Shown: positions 54,801 to 62,148, counted from the first letter of the stretch. The stretch: DNA of 64,000 nucleotides from Cyclobacteriaceae bacterium (GCA_023151255.1 JAKLJG010000005.1:77066-141065), one strand, 5' to 3'. Notes: generated from the sequence alone by a model not told the origin. Made by a program: numbers and translations.

Positions 54801-55827
54801 CCATATCGCTGATACGGAAGTTAGTGCCACTTAATGCACCTGAACTTGCCGTAATCAACTGGCCATAAATTTCAAATTCGTTATCAATTAAAGGAGCCGT
54901 GTCGTCATCTCCGGACCAAACTACAAGAAAAGAGCTGCCGGAAGAAGCTACATCAGGTGCCTGCGCATCGTACGCAGCATTCCCGGGCGGGCCCATGTCA
55001 CTAATTTGAAATTGAGAGCCGATGTTTGCATACGTTGCACCATCGATTATTTGTCCCCATATCTCTATTTCACCGTTAGCCGAACCCTCCCATACAAGGA
55101 GATAAACGTTAGAAGCACTGTTAAACGCTACAGCCGAATTGGTAGCTGTATAGGCGGCATCGCCAGCCGAACCAAAAGAAGTAATCCGGAAATCATTGAC
55201 TCCAATTTCAGGATCTATTAAAATGGGATATGTTGCATTGCGAAGCACTTCGTTGGTCAATTCAATATGGGTCGTGCCTGATGAAACATCTGAAACAGCC
55301 GGAATTGACTTCCCTTTTGCGTCAAAAACTTTGACATCCGAAACTGAAATTTGACCGCCTTCATTTCTCCAATTAGACCCACTCTCAGATTTAACAAAAT
55401 TTCCATTGCTGACTATTTTACCATCGATCACAATTGATTGTTCATCACGTTGGGGTTGATGAATAAGGAATTGTTGTTCAACCGTGTTTTCCTTGATTAT
55501 GTATTGTTCCGTCACATTACCGCGATCGTAGAATACTTTAGTGCCATCAAATTCCGGTTTAACCGATCGAGCCTGAACACCAGACCAAGACCATGAAATT
55601 CCTTTCGTAATGGATTCTACCTGAATTCCACCTGATCCAAATGCTACTTCATATTGTGGGTTACGCAGCAAGAAGCCATCGGGAGTTGATTGAATAGTGT
55701 TTCCTTTAACAATTAAATGAGTATAATCTACATCAGTACCACATTTGTTAACCTCAAGTGGTACTGAACTTATACTTGCACAAACAAACAAGGCTAGTGA
55801 AAAAATATGGTGGCGATCTGGTTTCAT
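48898..55827 (-). CDS. Giant T9SS-sorted surface protein, propeller plus FN3 repeats
   Basis: A 2309-residue secreted protein. Order: signal peptide (1-21), a beta domain (about 30-205), seven repeats of about 65 residues (ISDMGPDGN ... GDDNTAPLVDNENEIFGQ) that predict a seven-bladed propeller, seven long repeats of about 115 residues in two alternating types, three FN3 domains, and a C-terminal region ending in the T9SS type A sorting domain (TPWPNPANREVNIPF ... IIKLKVNGRY). It is thus exported by type IX secretion and attached to the cell surface. The Asp-rich loops could bind calcium. Adhesion or polymer binding is likely; no catalytic motif is visible. Confidence 0.9.
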   Translation of the reverse strand: MKPDRHHIFSLALFVCASISSVPLEVNKCGTDVDYTHLIVKGNTIQSTPDGFLLRNPQYEVAFGSGGIQVESITKGISWSWSGVQARSVKPEFDGTKVFYDRGNVTEQYIIKENTVEQQFLIHQPQRDEQSIVIDGKIVSNGNFVKSESGSNWRNEGGQISVSDVKVFDAKGKSIPAVSDVSSGTTHIELTNEVLRNATYPILIDPEIGVNDFRITSFGSAGDAAYTATNSAVAFNSASNVYLLVWEGSANGEIEIWGQIIDGATYANIGSQFQISDMGPPGNAAYDAQAPDVASSGSSFLVVWSGDDDTAPLIDNEFEIYGQLITASSGALSGTNFRISDMGPDGSASFNALTPAITFNSTQNEFLVVWRGDDNTAPLVDNENEIFGQRITAAGAEIGANDFRISDMGPDGNIAYAAFAPDVAWNSGNNQYMVVWHGDDDAFTVDNELEIFMQRLDGTNGGQTGANDAQISDMGPAGDVNYRATNPAICSLGNNFLIVWTGDDNTAPLVDNENEIFGQLVTNAGAAIGTNDFRISDMGANGNVNYEGLNPAVASDPNLNLYLVTWQGDDNTGTLLDNEFEIYGQLITSAGAESGTDIRLSDVGGDGNASLNGLRPAMVYNGVQREFFVTWEADDNVGGIVDNEFEIFGQRFAESSTEPTAQPTTPVFSTITSSSLNVSFTAATGSPDGYLVLRKAGSSPTDVPTDQQAYTVGSFIGTSTVVHVGSLTSFAQSGLSPNTQYFYDFFSYNGVNSSTNYRITSPLEGSATTLFAEPTTQGTLSVTSFGTNSITINLSAGNGTNRLLVAKAGSAVDVFPVDAVSYTPNNNITLAPNLGSSNFVVGSGTGSVTVSGLSLATVYHFRVFEFNGTGTLTNYNTNAVAGSTGSQTTLSAEPTAQPTGINFTSITNTSYTVGYTAATGSPSGYIAIRKEGSAPAQPADLPVDGTTYAVNDPIGGSTVAYVGSSLSFAQSSLTPATQYFYLILSYNGSGGNINYFTTSPLAGNQFTLANEPTIQASNISFSSLALNSLTVSWTNGNGTERLVLARQGAAVSVNPSDGTGYTGNSDFVLASDIGSGNKVVYRGSGNSVTVTNLTASTVYHFRVYELNGSSASANYLTSTASGNPGSRTTLASEPVTQASGITFTSVTPNSMSVNFTNGNGASRLLVARAGSAVNADPVDGSSYTANAAFGSGSEIGTANFVVGAGSGPITITGLTSGVTYHFRVYEFNGASAAENYNVTTATNNPSNATTLIGEPTVQATNITFTAFTGNSLSISWTNGNGAERLVLVKQGSAVNVDPADGNSYTGNTNFSTATDIGSGNKVVFRGAGNSVAVTNLAANTVYHFRVYELNGSGVSTNYFLSTASGNPSSRTTLATEPTAQPTATVFSLQTTTTLRLSYTAAAGSPTGYLIIRKAGSASSGVPVDGTFYSVGNSLDGTIVAIGNFTQFDDTGLSAGTGYHYTVFSYNGAGQAVNYLTTSPLQGSTITLPVAPTALAATGVQQFQFTANWNSVTGAANYQLDVSSDNFSTFVSGYNAKTVTGTSDAVTGLTAGTTYQYRVRAANASGQSVNSNTISQITVPPTPVGVNITGAEQTQFTVSWTASLGAVDYLLDVSLDNFATFVTGYNGKVITGTSENVTTGLVAGNTYQVRVRSRNAGGTSPNSSTATQLLKPATPLALDANPIGINSFTAKWDPANGAASYILDVSTQSDFSTHLTGYPNNEGSVLEKLITGLTANSSYYYRVKAVNGTGESPYSNVKPVQTQPDPGGQNMVIGVPTYTDLATGQTEVTIDVTVTGGTGSKTVDLHHKKITSAAYAPPLSMTNTSGNVWRVNLPASALDELGAEFFIRASDATAVPPVENSPVRYVYKSFTDQSAPAISSIVRHGGTQKSYQIISIPLALAKNGIADIFEPVPELGAYDKTKWRLVRFQNNKNTDYKEGINAIDRGRSYWFNSVDEVTIKTGAGTTPNNNQSAPFTMSLVEGWNQIATPYPFAIDWDDVLAANGNPAVGNYKIFNSSQLSFDVTNSMKPFEGGFVFADNAVPSLSFPVTLKNTAGRLKQDEEFSRNIDSETWLLPLKLVQADVVNELGGIGMHPQASPSKDRFDDVTLPRFIQYLESNFYHPEFFWPKFSRDVVPTTEEYEWSLTIESNGTGPIELRWNAGAIANAQSALYLVDEEDARVLDMRTESSVAFANTDRKELKLVYTHKGEYTPSRTRLGTPWPNPANREVNIPFILAESNKSYRVEVDVYNLKGVKVATLSMEQLQAGAHVSVWDIRDGAGSEMPNAIYIIKLKVNGRYLPEFSKVIIHRNQ
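50545..53862 (-). repeat. FN3-like tandem repeat block inside the giant gene
   Basis: Ten repeat units. Seven begin with EPT or EPV and come in two types: A (TAATGSPxGYLVIRK, SYNG) and B (NGNGxxRLVLVKxGSAVNVDP, YHFRVYELNG), in the order A-B-A-B-B-B-A. Three canonical FN3 units follow (TGLTAGTTYQYRVRAANASG and relatives). High identity among B units suggests recent duplication. Confidence 0.8.
53870..55200 (-). repeat. Seven tandem propeller-blade repeats inside the giant gene
   Basis: Seven units of 60-68 residues. Each carries ISDMGPxGN, a VVWxGDDNTAPLVDNExEI loop and FGQxI. The first is less regular (ITSFGSAGD, IEIWGQI). Exactly seven copies fits a seven-bladed propeller. Confidence 0.8.
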
Positions 55828-55855
55828 ACTTTATTAAATAATCACGCTTCAATTA

Positions 55856-57679
55856 TTATGGGGTAATAGTAACCCCAACGTTGTTGCAGGCAGCTATTAT
55901 GGAATTGAACTCGGTTTCAAACGTGTCACCTCCCGTTATAGCGGCAGTTGTCGGATTTAACAACCGTACTGAACCACTTATAAATGATGTCGCACCCGAA
56001 GGAAACGCAGTCACGCGTATAAGAACCGGATCGGTTCCTGTACCTGTGGCTATTGTAACATCACGGCTATTCTTTATTTCAGTGCTTCCTGGAACAGTTG
56101 CAGCATCCGTCCACCCGGCATCAGACATATTGATGCTAGTACCTTGGTTAGAGATCGTAATGAATTCTATCTTATAATTTGTAGCTGGGTTCGCAAGTGG
56201 TGAACCAGCGGCAGCCGCATCAACATAAACCCAAGCTACCCTGAATGATGTTCCACCTAAAGGAAGTATGGCTACTACCGGTCCATCAATTGAACCAACC
56301 GCATCGTTGTTCTGATAGCAGGATACACTCCAACTAATTTTCTCTACTGCGGTGCACTGAGCATAGTTGTCTGAACAATCCGTTTCATTCCCGGCATCCC
56401 CGGCAATAAACACATAACTTGCCCGTACATTGGTACCGTCAAACAGGCGGACACCAATTGGTTCATTTGGCTCCATATTATTAATGGCGTAGGCCGTTTC
56501 CCCCGCGCTGCAACCCACCGATGTGCCTGATGCACTGCAGATTGAACTACCGAATAACAGATTTTTTATGTGCCCGGGAATCACGCCAGTAATCTCAATC
56601 CTTGCCCCTGTAGGTGCTGTATCAGAACAAAGCTTCAGGCAGGCAGCGGTAGTTGCACCAAACTCCTCATCCATATTAAACACCGAGAAGTGAGAAATTT
56701 TTGCTTCGTAGGCAGTTCCGGCTTTATTAAGCGTGCCAACATTATTACCATCTCGCTGCCATAGCCCGGTTTCTTTGTCATAAACTAATAATGGAATAGT
56801 TGCCGGAAGCTTCTCACCATAAATCAACGCCAGCGTATCGACCGGTATCGAAATCGTGGCAAACTTGCCTTTCTTCAATTGCAGGGGTTTTCCATTACTG
56901 TAAAAGTTTACATCAACGGCACCATAAGTCACCATGAAGCCTCGTTCACCATTTTGCATCCGGGTAGAGTAATCGCCAGGCATACCATCGGGTGAGTATA
57001 TGTCTACTGTACTTACCGATCCTGTAACAGAGCCTAAGCCACCCTTCGACTGAAAAAATGCACCTTGCTGTTTGCGATCAGCCGTTGGATCTTCAAGTGC
57101 ATCTGGTTCAAGCGTTACGGTGGCGCCTCTGCGCTGCGGCCGGAATTGATCGATTGCCTTGTACGTTCGCTCCACTTGGGGAGGTGCGCCAAAAGCAATC
57201 AATCTTCCCGCTGCATCGTAAACAAATGGAATGGTATCCAATGGACTGGATATACGCGTGTAGTCGGGTTGCGAAGGCGTTGCCGTATTTGGTTGGGTGT
57301 CTGTTATTGAAATGTTATCATTTAGATTCAGGCCTTCTATGACGGTAGCATTCTCCATCGTAATTGCAATAGCATTATCTGGCCCTGAATAGATTTTTGA
57401 AACCAATCCGAAGCCAAGTTTTTCAACATTGAGCACATAACGCTGGTCTTTATTTGGTTTTGCACAAATTTTAAACTCACCTCCTTTAGTGGTTTCAATG
57501 TGTCTTCCCTTTTGCCCGCCTATTGAGATGAGGGCACCCTGGATCGGGTTCCCCTTTCCATCAACTACTTTGCCTGAGAAGCATTGGGTATTCTTGTCTT
57601 TGAATAAATCACATCGGATAACCAACAGGTTCGACATGAGCAGTACAAGCAGGGTTGCAATGATTGTTTTAAGTTTCAT
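55856..57679 (-). CDS. Lipoprotein with carboxypeptidase-regulatory-like domain
   Basis: A 607-residue envelope protein. A signal peptide is followed by Cys in LLVIRC (about residue 23), a possible lipidation site. Residues 33-115 form a CarboxypepD_reg-like beta domain (CFSGKVVDGKGNPIQGALISI). Beyond are long beta-rich regions without a family I recognise (including VNFYSNGKPLQLKKGKFATI and a final ~150 residues that resemble an Ig-like domain). The gene is in one run with the giant gene (28-bp gap) and the Ig-like gene (22 bp). Role unknown; possibly a surface anchor for the giant protein. Confidence 0.8.
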   Translation of the reverse strand: MKLKTIIATLLVLLMSNLLVIRCDLFKDKNTQCFSGKVVDGKGNPIQGALISIGGQKGRHIETTKGGEFKICAKPNKDQRYVLNVEKLGFGLVSKIYSGPDNAIAITMENATVIEGLNLNDNISITDTQPNTATPSQPDYTRISSPLDTIPFVYDAAGRLIAFGAPPQVERTYKAIDQFRPQRRGATVTLEPDALEDPTADRKQQGAFFQSKGGLGSVTGSVSTVDIYSPDGMPGDYSTRMQNGERGFMVTYGAVDVNFYSNGKPLQLKKGKFATISIPVDTLALIYGEKLPATIPLLVYDKETGLWQRDGNNVGTLNKAGTAYEAKISHFSVFNMDEEFGATTAACLKLCSDTAPTGARIEITGVIPGHIKNLLFGSSICSASGTSVGCSAGETAYAINNMEPNEPIGVRLFDGTNVRASYVFIAGDAGNETDCSDNYAQCTAVEKISWSVSCYQNNDAVGSIDGPVVAILPLGGTSFRVAWVYVDAAAAGSPLANPATNYKIEFITISNQGTSINMSDAGWTDAATVPGSTEIKNSRDVTIATGTGTDPVLIRVTAFPSGATSFISGSVRLLNPTTAAITGGDTFETEFNSIIAACNNVGVTITP

Positions 57680-57701
57680 ATAAGAGGGTTAGGTAGTTTA
57701 T

Positions 57702-58442
57702 CTATTGAGGCTCTATTGGGTCTGGTATATTCTTTTTCCCGTCATCGCCACCAAGCATTACCGCCAAGTAACCTGCAGCCAATACAGGCAACACTTTTAA
57801 CAACAAGGGTGTTTTACGCTTTACTGCGAAATTGCCTGTGTAAACAACCTCGTCTTTGTTTTTTGTATCGCTTATTTTAAACCGGTAATTCTTACCCGGC
57901 TTGGTATCGGTGGGTAGGGTGAGCTTGTAGGTACCCACGTTGGCAATGTTCGAAAAAGTGGTAACCTTTTTATCGCCTTTGTATAAATCAAAGTTCAGAA
58001 TGTTTTGCTGGGTGCCCCCGCTCCAGGTAAGTTGGTAGGGCTTGCCTCTTTTCAGCACGCGGTAATCTTCAAAACCGGTAAAGCGCACAAACGGAATGTA
58101 CAGGCGGCCGCGCACTTCAAGCGCCACACTGCCGTTGAAATCTTCTCCTAGTTCGGCTTTGGGGTCCCAACTAAATTTCTTGTTTAAACCCGGCTTAACC
58201 TCTAGTCCAAAATCTCCGGAGAGTTTCTGAAGGGGATTCAGGTAGTTATCATGTGAACCATAAACATTTATGGTATAGGTACGCCCACTGACATCATCCG
58301 TCAAATCAAAGTGAACAATCACCTGTTCATTTAAAAGTTCAACTCGCTTTATTGCAAACTGTTGGGCTATACAAAACTGGCCTGCTAATAAAACCAGGCA
58401 AGCGCTCAGGATAGCTCCCAACGGAGTTGTGGAGGGTCTCAT
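57702..58442 (-). CDS. Secreted Ig-like/Kre9-Knh1-like domain protein
   Basis: A 246-residue exported protein. A signal peptide (about 1-26, ending near CIA-QQ) precedes two beta-sandwich regions: the first (about 30-120) with SGRTYTINVYGSHDNY, the second (about 125-205) with the SWSGG... LYKGDK pattern of Kre9/Knh1-like domains. A hydrophobic segment (about 213-230) near the end may be a membrane anchor. It is the first gene of the run with the lipoprotein, giant surface and caspase genes, downstream of a strong terminator at 58535-58574, so a promoter should lie in 58443-58534. Confidence 0.75.
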   Translation of the reverse strand: MRPSTTPLGAILSACLVLLAGQFCIAQQFAIKRVELLNEQVIVHFDLTDDVSGRTYTINVYGSHDNYLNPLQKLSGDFGLEVKPGLNKKFSWDPKAELGEDFNGSVALEVRGRLYIPFVRFTGFEDYRVLKRGKPYQLTWSGGTQQNILNFDLYKGDKKVTTFSNIANVGTYKLTLPTDTKPGKNYRFKISDTKNKDEVVYTGNFAVKRKTPLLLKVLPVLAAGYLAVMLGGDDGKKNIPDPIEPQ

Positions 58443-58534
58443 AGGTTTGGATTTGTGTCTATAGTTAACTGCGTGGTCATGTTAGATTTTAATCTCAAAA
58501 CATTAGGTTCATTGCTTTTCAGCCATCCTGTTCC

Positions 58535-58574
58535 AAAAAAGCCGGGCCCCGGTCGTCTACCGGGCACCCGGGCT
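58535..58574 (-). terminator. Strong terminator before the surface-protein operon
   Basis: On the minus strand a GC-rich stem (58560-58574 with 58541-58553, including GTGCCCGGT/ACCGGGGCCC) and a 6-nt loop run into TTTTTT (58535-58540). It ends the small secreted-protein transcript and insulates the following operon. Confidence 0.88.
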
Positions 58575-58602
58575 TAGCCAACCTATGAAGAGTCTTTTTT
58601 GG

Positions 58603-58824
58603 TTATGGCATAGTAGCGTATTCACAGGCAATGTCAAGAACTTCGAGGGCCTCCGCCCGCGAACAGTGGTTAAGTACCATCAGTGCCTGCACATCGGCTT
58701 CGGCATAGCAACTGTTGGGTTTAACCGACTCATCCCCTACCTTCTTCATAGGCGGCACTCCTGCGGTAATCACGGCAACGGTCAATCCAACCAGCACCAC
58801 GATAATTCGGAATCTTGCTTTCAT
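58603..58824 (-). CDS. Small secreted hypothetical protein
   Basis: A 73-residue protein with an N-terminal hydrophobic segment (RIIVVLVGLTVAVITAG) and a short mature part with three cysteines (NSCYAEADVQALM, HCSRAEALEVLDIACEYA). I chose ATG 58824 (MKARFRIIV); a longer start at 58860 adds 12 residues. No family known. It lies between the surface-protein operon and the divergent sigma-factor gene and has its own terminator. A lipoprotein-like or disulfide-linked export factor is possible but speculative. Confidence 0.6.
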   Translation of the reverse strand: MKARFRIIVVLVGLTVAVITAGVPPMKKVGDESVKPNSCYAEADVQALMVLNHCSRAEALEVLDIACEYATMP

Positions 58825-58959
58825 GAGTGTCGTTTTTAAGGGTTGTTGTTGTGTTTTCACGAGTTAGTGTACAGATTCCCGGAAGGTCACCCGGTAATCG
58901 GCTAATTAATTATTAACTTAAACTGGGTTACCTAACTCCATTTAATACACTAAGTGGCG

Positions 58960-59547
58960 ATGACGGATGTAGAGCTCATTAATCTGATTAAACATGACGA
59001 CCCGCGGGGCCTCGGCACCGTATATGAAACCTTCCGGTCGGAGTTTGTGCATTGGATTATGCGGATACAGCGTTGCGGAAATGAGGATGCCCGTGAGTAT
59101 TACCAAGCCTCCATTGTTATATTATATGATAACGCCAAAGCCGGTAAGTTGGACGAACTGCGCAGCAGCCTGAAAACCTATTTGTTTGGCATCGGCAAAA
59201 ACCTGGTGTGGCAGCGGTATCGTACCAATCATAGAGACGAGGTAGTGGGATCTGAGTTTTATATTAAAAACTACCTGTTTGAAGATGGTGACAGTCAGGC
59301 GGCCGAGGAGATTAATCTGGAAATTATCAGCCGGTGTTATGAACAACTGGGTGAGCCTTGTCACGAACTGCTTGGCTATTACTACTTCGGACGAAAAAAC
59401 ATGGAGGAAATATCAGCCCTGATGGGTTACAGAAACCCGGAAACGGCAAAGAATCAAAAGTATAAGTGCATGGAGCGGTTGAGGAAAATGGTATTTGGAA
59501 ATCTTCAATCGCAACCAGCCGAGCCAAAACCTGTAAATGAAGAATAA
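58960..59547 (+). CDS. RNA polymerase sigma factor, sigma-70 family
   Basis: A 195-residue ECF-like factor. Region 2 (about 20-90) has FRSEFVHWIMRI and LKTYLFGIGKNLVWQRYR; region 4 (about 120-180) has MEEISALMGYRNPETAKNQKYKCMERLR. I set ATG 58960 rather than GTG 58954. It is followed 20 bp later by a membrane TPR protein that may act as its partner. It diverges from the surface-protein operon and might control it. Confidence 0.88.
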   Translation: MTDVELINLIKHDDPRGLGTVYETFRSEFVHWIMRIQRCGNEDAREYYQASIVILYDNAKAGKLDELRSSLKTYLFGIGKNLVWQRYRTNHRDEVVGSEFYIKNYLFEDGDSQAAEEINLEIISRCYEQLGEPCHELLGYYYFGRKNMEEISALMGYRNPETAKNQKYKCMERLRKMVFGNLQSQPAEPKPVNEE

Positions 59548-59567
59548 CCACTATAAACAAACACACG

Positions 59568-60323
59568 ATGAATCCAAATTTATACGATATCGACCTGATT
59601 CAGCGGTACCTCGACCGCAGCCTGACCGATTCCGAAAAAGTGAGCCTGGAAGAACGGCTTAAGAACGAACCGCTATTAAAAACCATGTACCTGGAGCATC
59701 AGCAACTAATAAAAGGCATCCGCTACAGCTACCTGCAAAACAGGTTGCACCAACTGCGCACATTGGAGAGCGCACTGCCACCAATTCATGCTGAGAAAAA
59801 AGGCAGACAGGTTTGGCTGGTAACCCATTGGAAACAAGCTACAGCCATTGCCGCAACAATTGCATTTTTTGTAATTGGTTTTATGTTGTGGAATAAACCT
59901 GCTACCCCGCAGGAATTGTATGCCGAAAACTTTAAAATTTACCCCAACGTGTTTGAGCCCATCACGCGTGGAGAAACACCCCTGTCAAAACGCACTGAAG
60001 CGTTTGCTGCTTATGAAGGCGGCAACTATGCCGAGGCAGCAGCACTATTTAACCACCTGCTGACTGAAAAAGAAGAAGCCGGCATACTGATGTTGCTCGG
60101 CAACTGCAACCTGGTGTTGGGCAACACAAGCGAAGCCCGCAACCAGTTTATCAAACTGATTAATGATTTTGATGACCTGGACAACCAGGCCAAGTGGTAC
60201 CTGGGGCTTAGCTACCTGAAAGAAGGTGATGCAAAAACCGCGCAGTTAATCTTCCAGGAATTGAGCAACAGCGAGTACTCGTATGCATCAAAAGCCAAAC
60301 AATTATTAAATAAACTAGACTAA
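59568..60323 (+). CDS. Membrane TPR protein, putative anti-sigma partner
   Basis: A 251-residue membrane protein. Residues 1-80 are a helical, charged cytoplasmic part (DLIQRYLDRSLTDSEKVSLEERL, resembling the N-terminal part of anti-sigma factors of the ZAS or related type but without the Zn-binding HxxxCxxC). One transmembrane helix lies at about 88-108. The C-terminal extracytoplasmic half has TPR-like repeats (YEGGNYAEAAALFNHLL, KWYLGLSYLKEGDAKTAQLIFQEL). Arrangement after a sigma gene suggests it holds the factor and senses envelope state through TPRs. Confidence 0.8.
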   Translation: MNPNLYDIDLIQRYLDRSLTDSEKVSLEERLKNEPLLKTMYLEHQQLIKGIRYSYLQNRLHQLRTLESALPPIHAEKKGRQVWLVTHWKQATAIAATIAFFVIGFMLWNKPATPQELYAENFKIYPNVFEPITRGETPLSKRTEAFAAYEGGNYAEAAALFNHLLTEKEEAGILMLLGNCNLVLGNTSEARNQFIKLINDFDDLDNQAKWYLGLSYLKEGDAKTAQLIFQELSNSEYSYASKAKQLLNKLD

Positions 60324-60327
60324 AGCA

Positions 60328-60822
60328 TTACCCCAGAAACTCATCCCACTCATTGCCGTGGTGGCCCGAAAGCTCGCGAAGAAATAATGCATACGATGGT
60401 TTGTGCGGCTTACGTAACAGGGGCATACCCGCTTCTTCGGGTGTGAAATCTCCTTTACGGGTGTTACAACTTTTGCAGGCAGTCACCAGGTTGTGCCAGG
60501 TGTGCTGCCCGCCTCTTGAGCTGGGGATTAAATGGTCTAACGTTAACTCCTTTTTTGTGCCGCAATACTGGCACTCAAAATTATCGCGCTTAAAAATGTT
60601 TTGCCGGGTAAGGGTTACTCCTTTATAGGGAGCACTAACATACCGGTTTAGCCGGATAACCGAGGGCATGGGAAAACTTTGGGTAACCGAGTGCAACTTG
60701 TACCCGTTAGCCGGCCTTACCAGTTCACTTTTGTTCAGGTATACCAGAATAAAGGCACGTTGCACCGAGCACACCATCAGCGGGCTGAAATCCTGATTAA
60801 GTACCAGAACACGGTTATTCAT
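60328..60822 (-). CDS. HNH endonuclease family protein
   Basis: A 164-residue HNH-type nuclease-like protein. The core is at about residues 70-125: ECQYCGTKKELTLDHL (two Cys of a structural zinc site, catalytic His in DHL) then the SRGGQHTWHNLVTACKSCN box with His, Asn and the second Cys pair. The N-terminus (MNNRVLVLNQDFSPLMV) is the conserved lead of this widespread family, whose cellular role is unclear. ATG 60822 gives this start; a longer frame reaching 60849 adds only unrelated residues. It ends 5 bp from the convergent TPR gene. Confidence 0.88.
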   Translation of the reverse strand: MNNRVLVLNQDFSPLMVCSVQRAFILVYLNKSELVRPANGYKLHSVTQSFPMPSVIRLNRYVSAPYKGVTLTRQNIFKRDNFECQYCGTKKELTLDHLIPSSRGGQHTWHNLVTACKSCNTRKGDFTPEEAGMPLLRKPHKPSYALFLRELSGHHGNEWDEFLG

Positions 60823-60878
60823 ACAGGAAAGATAAAGGCATTCCTGCACAGAAGCAATACAGAAAATTTTTATCAGGC

Positions 60879-61679
60879 TTATTCAGGTAACAAAATTCTG
60901 CGGGCCTGGGTAACGGAATGGGTGTAAACCCGGGTGTCGGCATTCAAAATGCCGTCTTCATCGAAGTGGTCAATGCGAACCTTTTCGTCAACATGAATAA
61001 CCTTGTCTTCGGCAAGTAAAATTCCTGTATAGAGATGCTTATCTTTCAAATTGGTAAAGAATACAAGATCACCGGCAGCCACATCGTCAAAAGTTTTAAC
61101 CAGTCGGCCGTTATCCTGTTGGGCAGCCGTGGTGCGGTTCAGGGTATAGCCGCAAATTTTAAATACCATTTGTGTTAAGCCTGAAGCATCAATACCAAAA
61201 GGACTTCTTCCGCCCGGTAAAAAAGGAGCATTAACATACTTCAAAGCAATGGTCTTTAAAAATTCCACATCACGCTTCTGCCCCAGGTTCTTTGATTCAC
61301 CGTTAAAGGCAAACTGCTCCTCCATTTTAAATAATTCAGCACCCGAAATCGGAATAATGCTGCCCAGTAAAATCTGCAACGGACTTTTATTATACAGAAT
61401 ACTGGAAGTGATATCGGTAGTAATTTTAAAGTTAGCGCCATTGATGTAATCAAAATGTTCGCGCGTTATCGGGTGATGTTGCCGTGTGTCCAGCCATCCT
61501 TCAACCCGATCGAAATAATTTCGAATACGCAGCCATTTGTTATCCGGGCTTACCTCCACCACTTCATAGTGTTCTCCAAACAGAAGCTGGCTGGTTTGCT
61601 CAGCCGTGTGGGAGGGCTCGGCACGCAACGCCACCAGGCTGAGCCGGCAAACTCCGTAGTTGGTATCAGTGGTGTTCAC
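60879..61679 (-). CDS. NlpC/P60-like protein lacking catalytic Cys and His
   Basis: A 266-residue C40-family protein without signal peptide. Bacterial SH3-like regions come first (about 10-140: VALRAEPSHTAEQTSQLLFG and onward), then the NlpC/P60 domain (about 145-266). In active members the nucleophile reads DCSG; here it is IDASG with Ala165 (codon GCT at 61185-61187). The catalytic His in the usual HVG motif is replaced by Tyr217 in LYTGI. The Nudix-like rest, including VIHVDEK, remains. Two independent losses and clean codons argue for a real inactive homologue, probably a peptidoglycan-binding or regulatory relic. Confidence 0.88.
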   Translation of the reverse strand: MNTTDTNYGVCRLSLVALRAEPSHTAEQTSQLLFGEHYEVVEVSPDNKWLRIRNYFDRVEGWLDTRQHHPITREHFDYINGANFKITTDITSSILYNKSPLQILLGSIIPISGAELFKMEEQFAFNGESKNLGQKRDVEFLKTIALKYVNAPFLPGGRSPFGIDASGLTQMVFKICGYTLNRTTAAQQDNGRLVKTFDDVAAGDLVFFTNLKDKHLYTGILLAEDKVIHVDEKVRIDHFDEDGILNADTRVYTHSVTQARRILLPE

Positions 61680-61682
61680 AGG

Positions 61683-62138
61683 TTAGCGTTTAAGTCGTTC
61701 GAGTTGCCGCCTGGCATCGCGCTCTTTAATGGCCTCGCGTTTATCAAACATTTTCTTTCCTCGGGCCAGGGCAATTTCCAGTTTGGCATAACCCCTGTCG
61801 TTTATAAACATACGTACTGGCACAATGGTTAAGCCTTTATCATGTTTCTGCTCCAGTTTCCGAAGCTCATTTTTTTTAAGCAGCAGCTTCCGCTCACGCT
61901 GGGCTTCGTGATTATAATGTTTGCCTTGTGCATATGGATTGATGTTAATGCCCTTTGCGAACAACTCACCATTCGAAAAGTAACAATACCCATCCTGTAG
62001 GTTTACCTTACCCTCCCGGATAGATTTAATCTCCGTTCCTTTCAGCACCAATCCGGCTACATACTTATCGAGCAGTTCGTACTGAAAAGAGGCCTGCCGG
62101 TTGCGGATGTTTATATCGTTTGAAAATCGCTTGCTCAT
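61683..62138 (-). CDS. smpB: SsrA-binding protein SmpB
   Basis: A 151-residue RNA-binding protein that brings tmRNA to stalled ribosomes. The oligonucleotide-binding core (NRQASFQYELLDKYVAGLVL, GTEIKSIREGKVNL) and the basic C-terminal tail (REAIKERDARRQLERLKR) are typical. I chose ATG 62138 (MSKRFSNDI), since the longer frame reaching 62219 enters the upstream thioesterase gene and makes an odd 178-residue protein. The gene starts 10 bp after that gene's stop. Confidence 0.94.
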   Translation of the reverse strand: MSKRFSNDINIRNRQASFQYELLDKYVAGLVLKGTEIKSIREGKVNLQDGYCYFSNGELFAKGININPYAQGKHYNHEAQRERKLLLKKNELRKLEQKHDKGLTIVPVRMFINDRGYAKLEIALARGKKMFDKREAIKERDARRQLERLKR

Positions 62139-62148
62139 TGCTGATGCA

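Noticed and set aside
54271-54834. 187-codon open frame antisense to the propeller repeats
   Set aside because: Its repeats mirror those of the real gene in antisense; no independent coding signal.
53870-55200. Regularly spaced repeats as a CRISPR array
   Set aside because: The units are about 190-200 bp long, translate as protein repeats and lie within an open frame; no cas gene is near.
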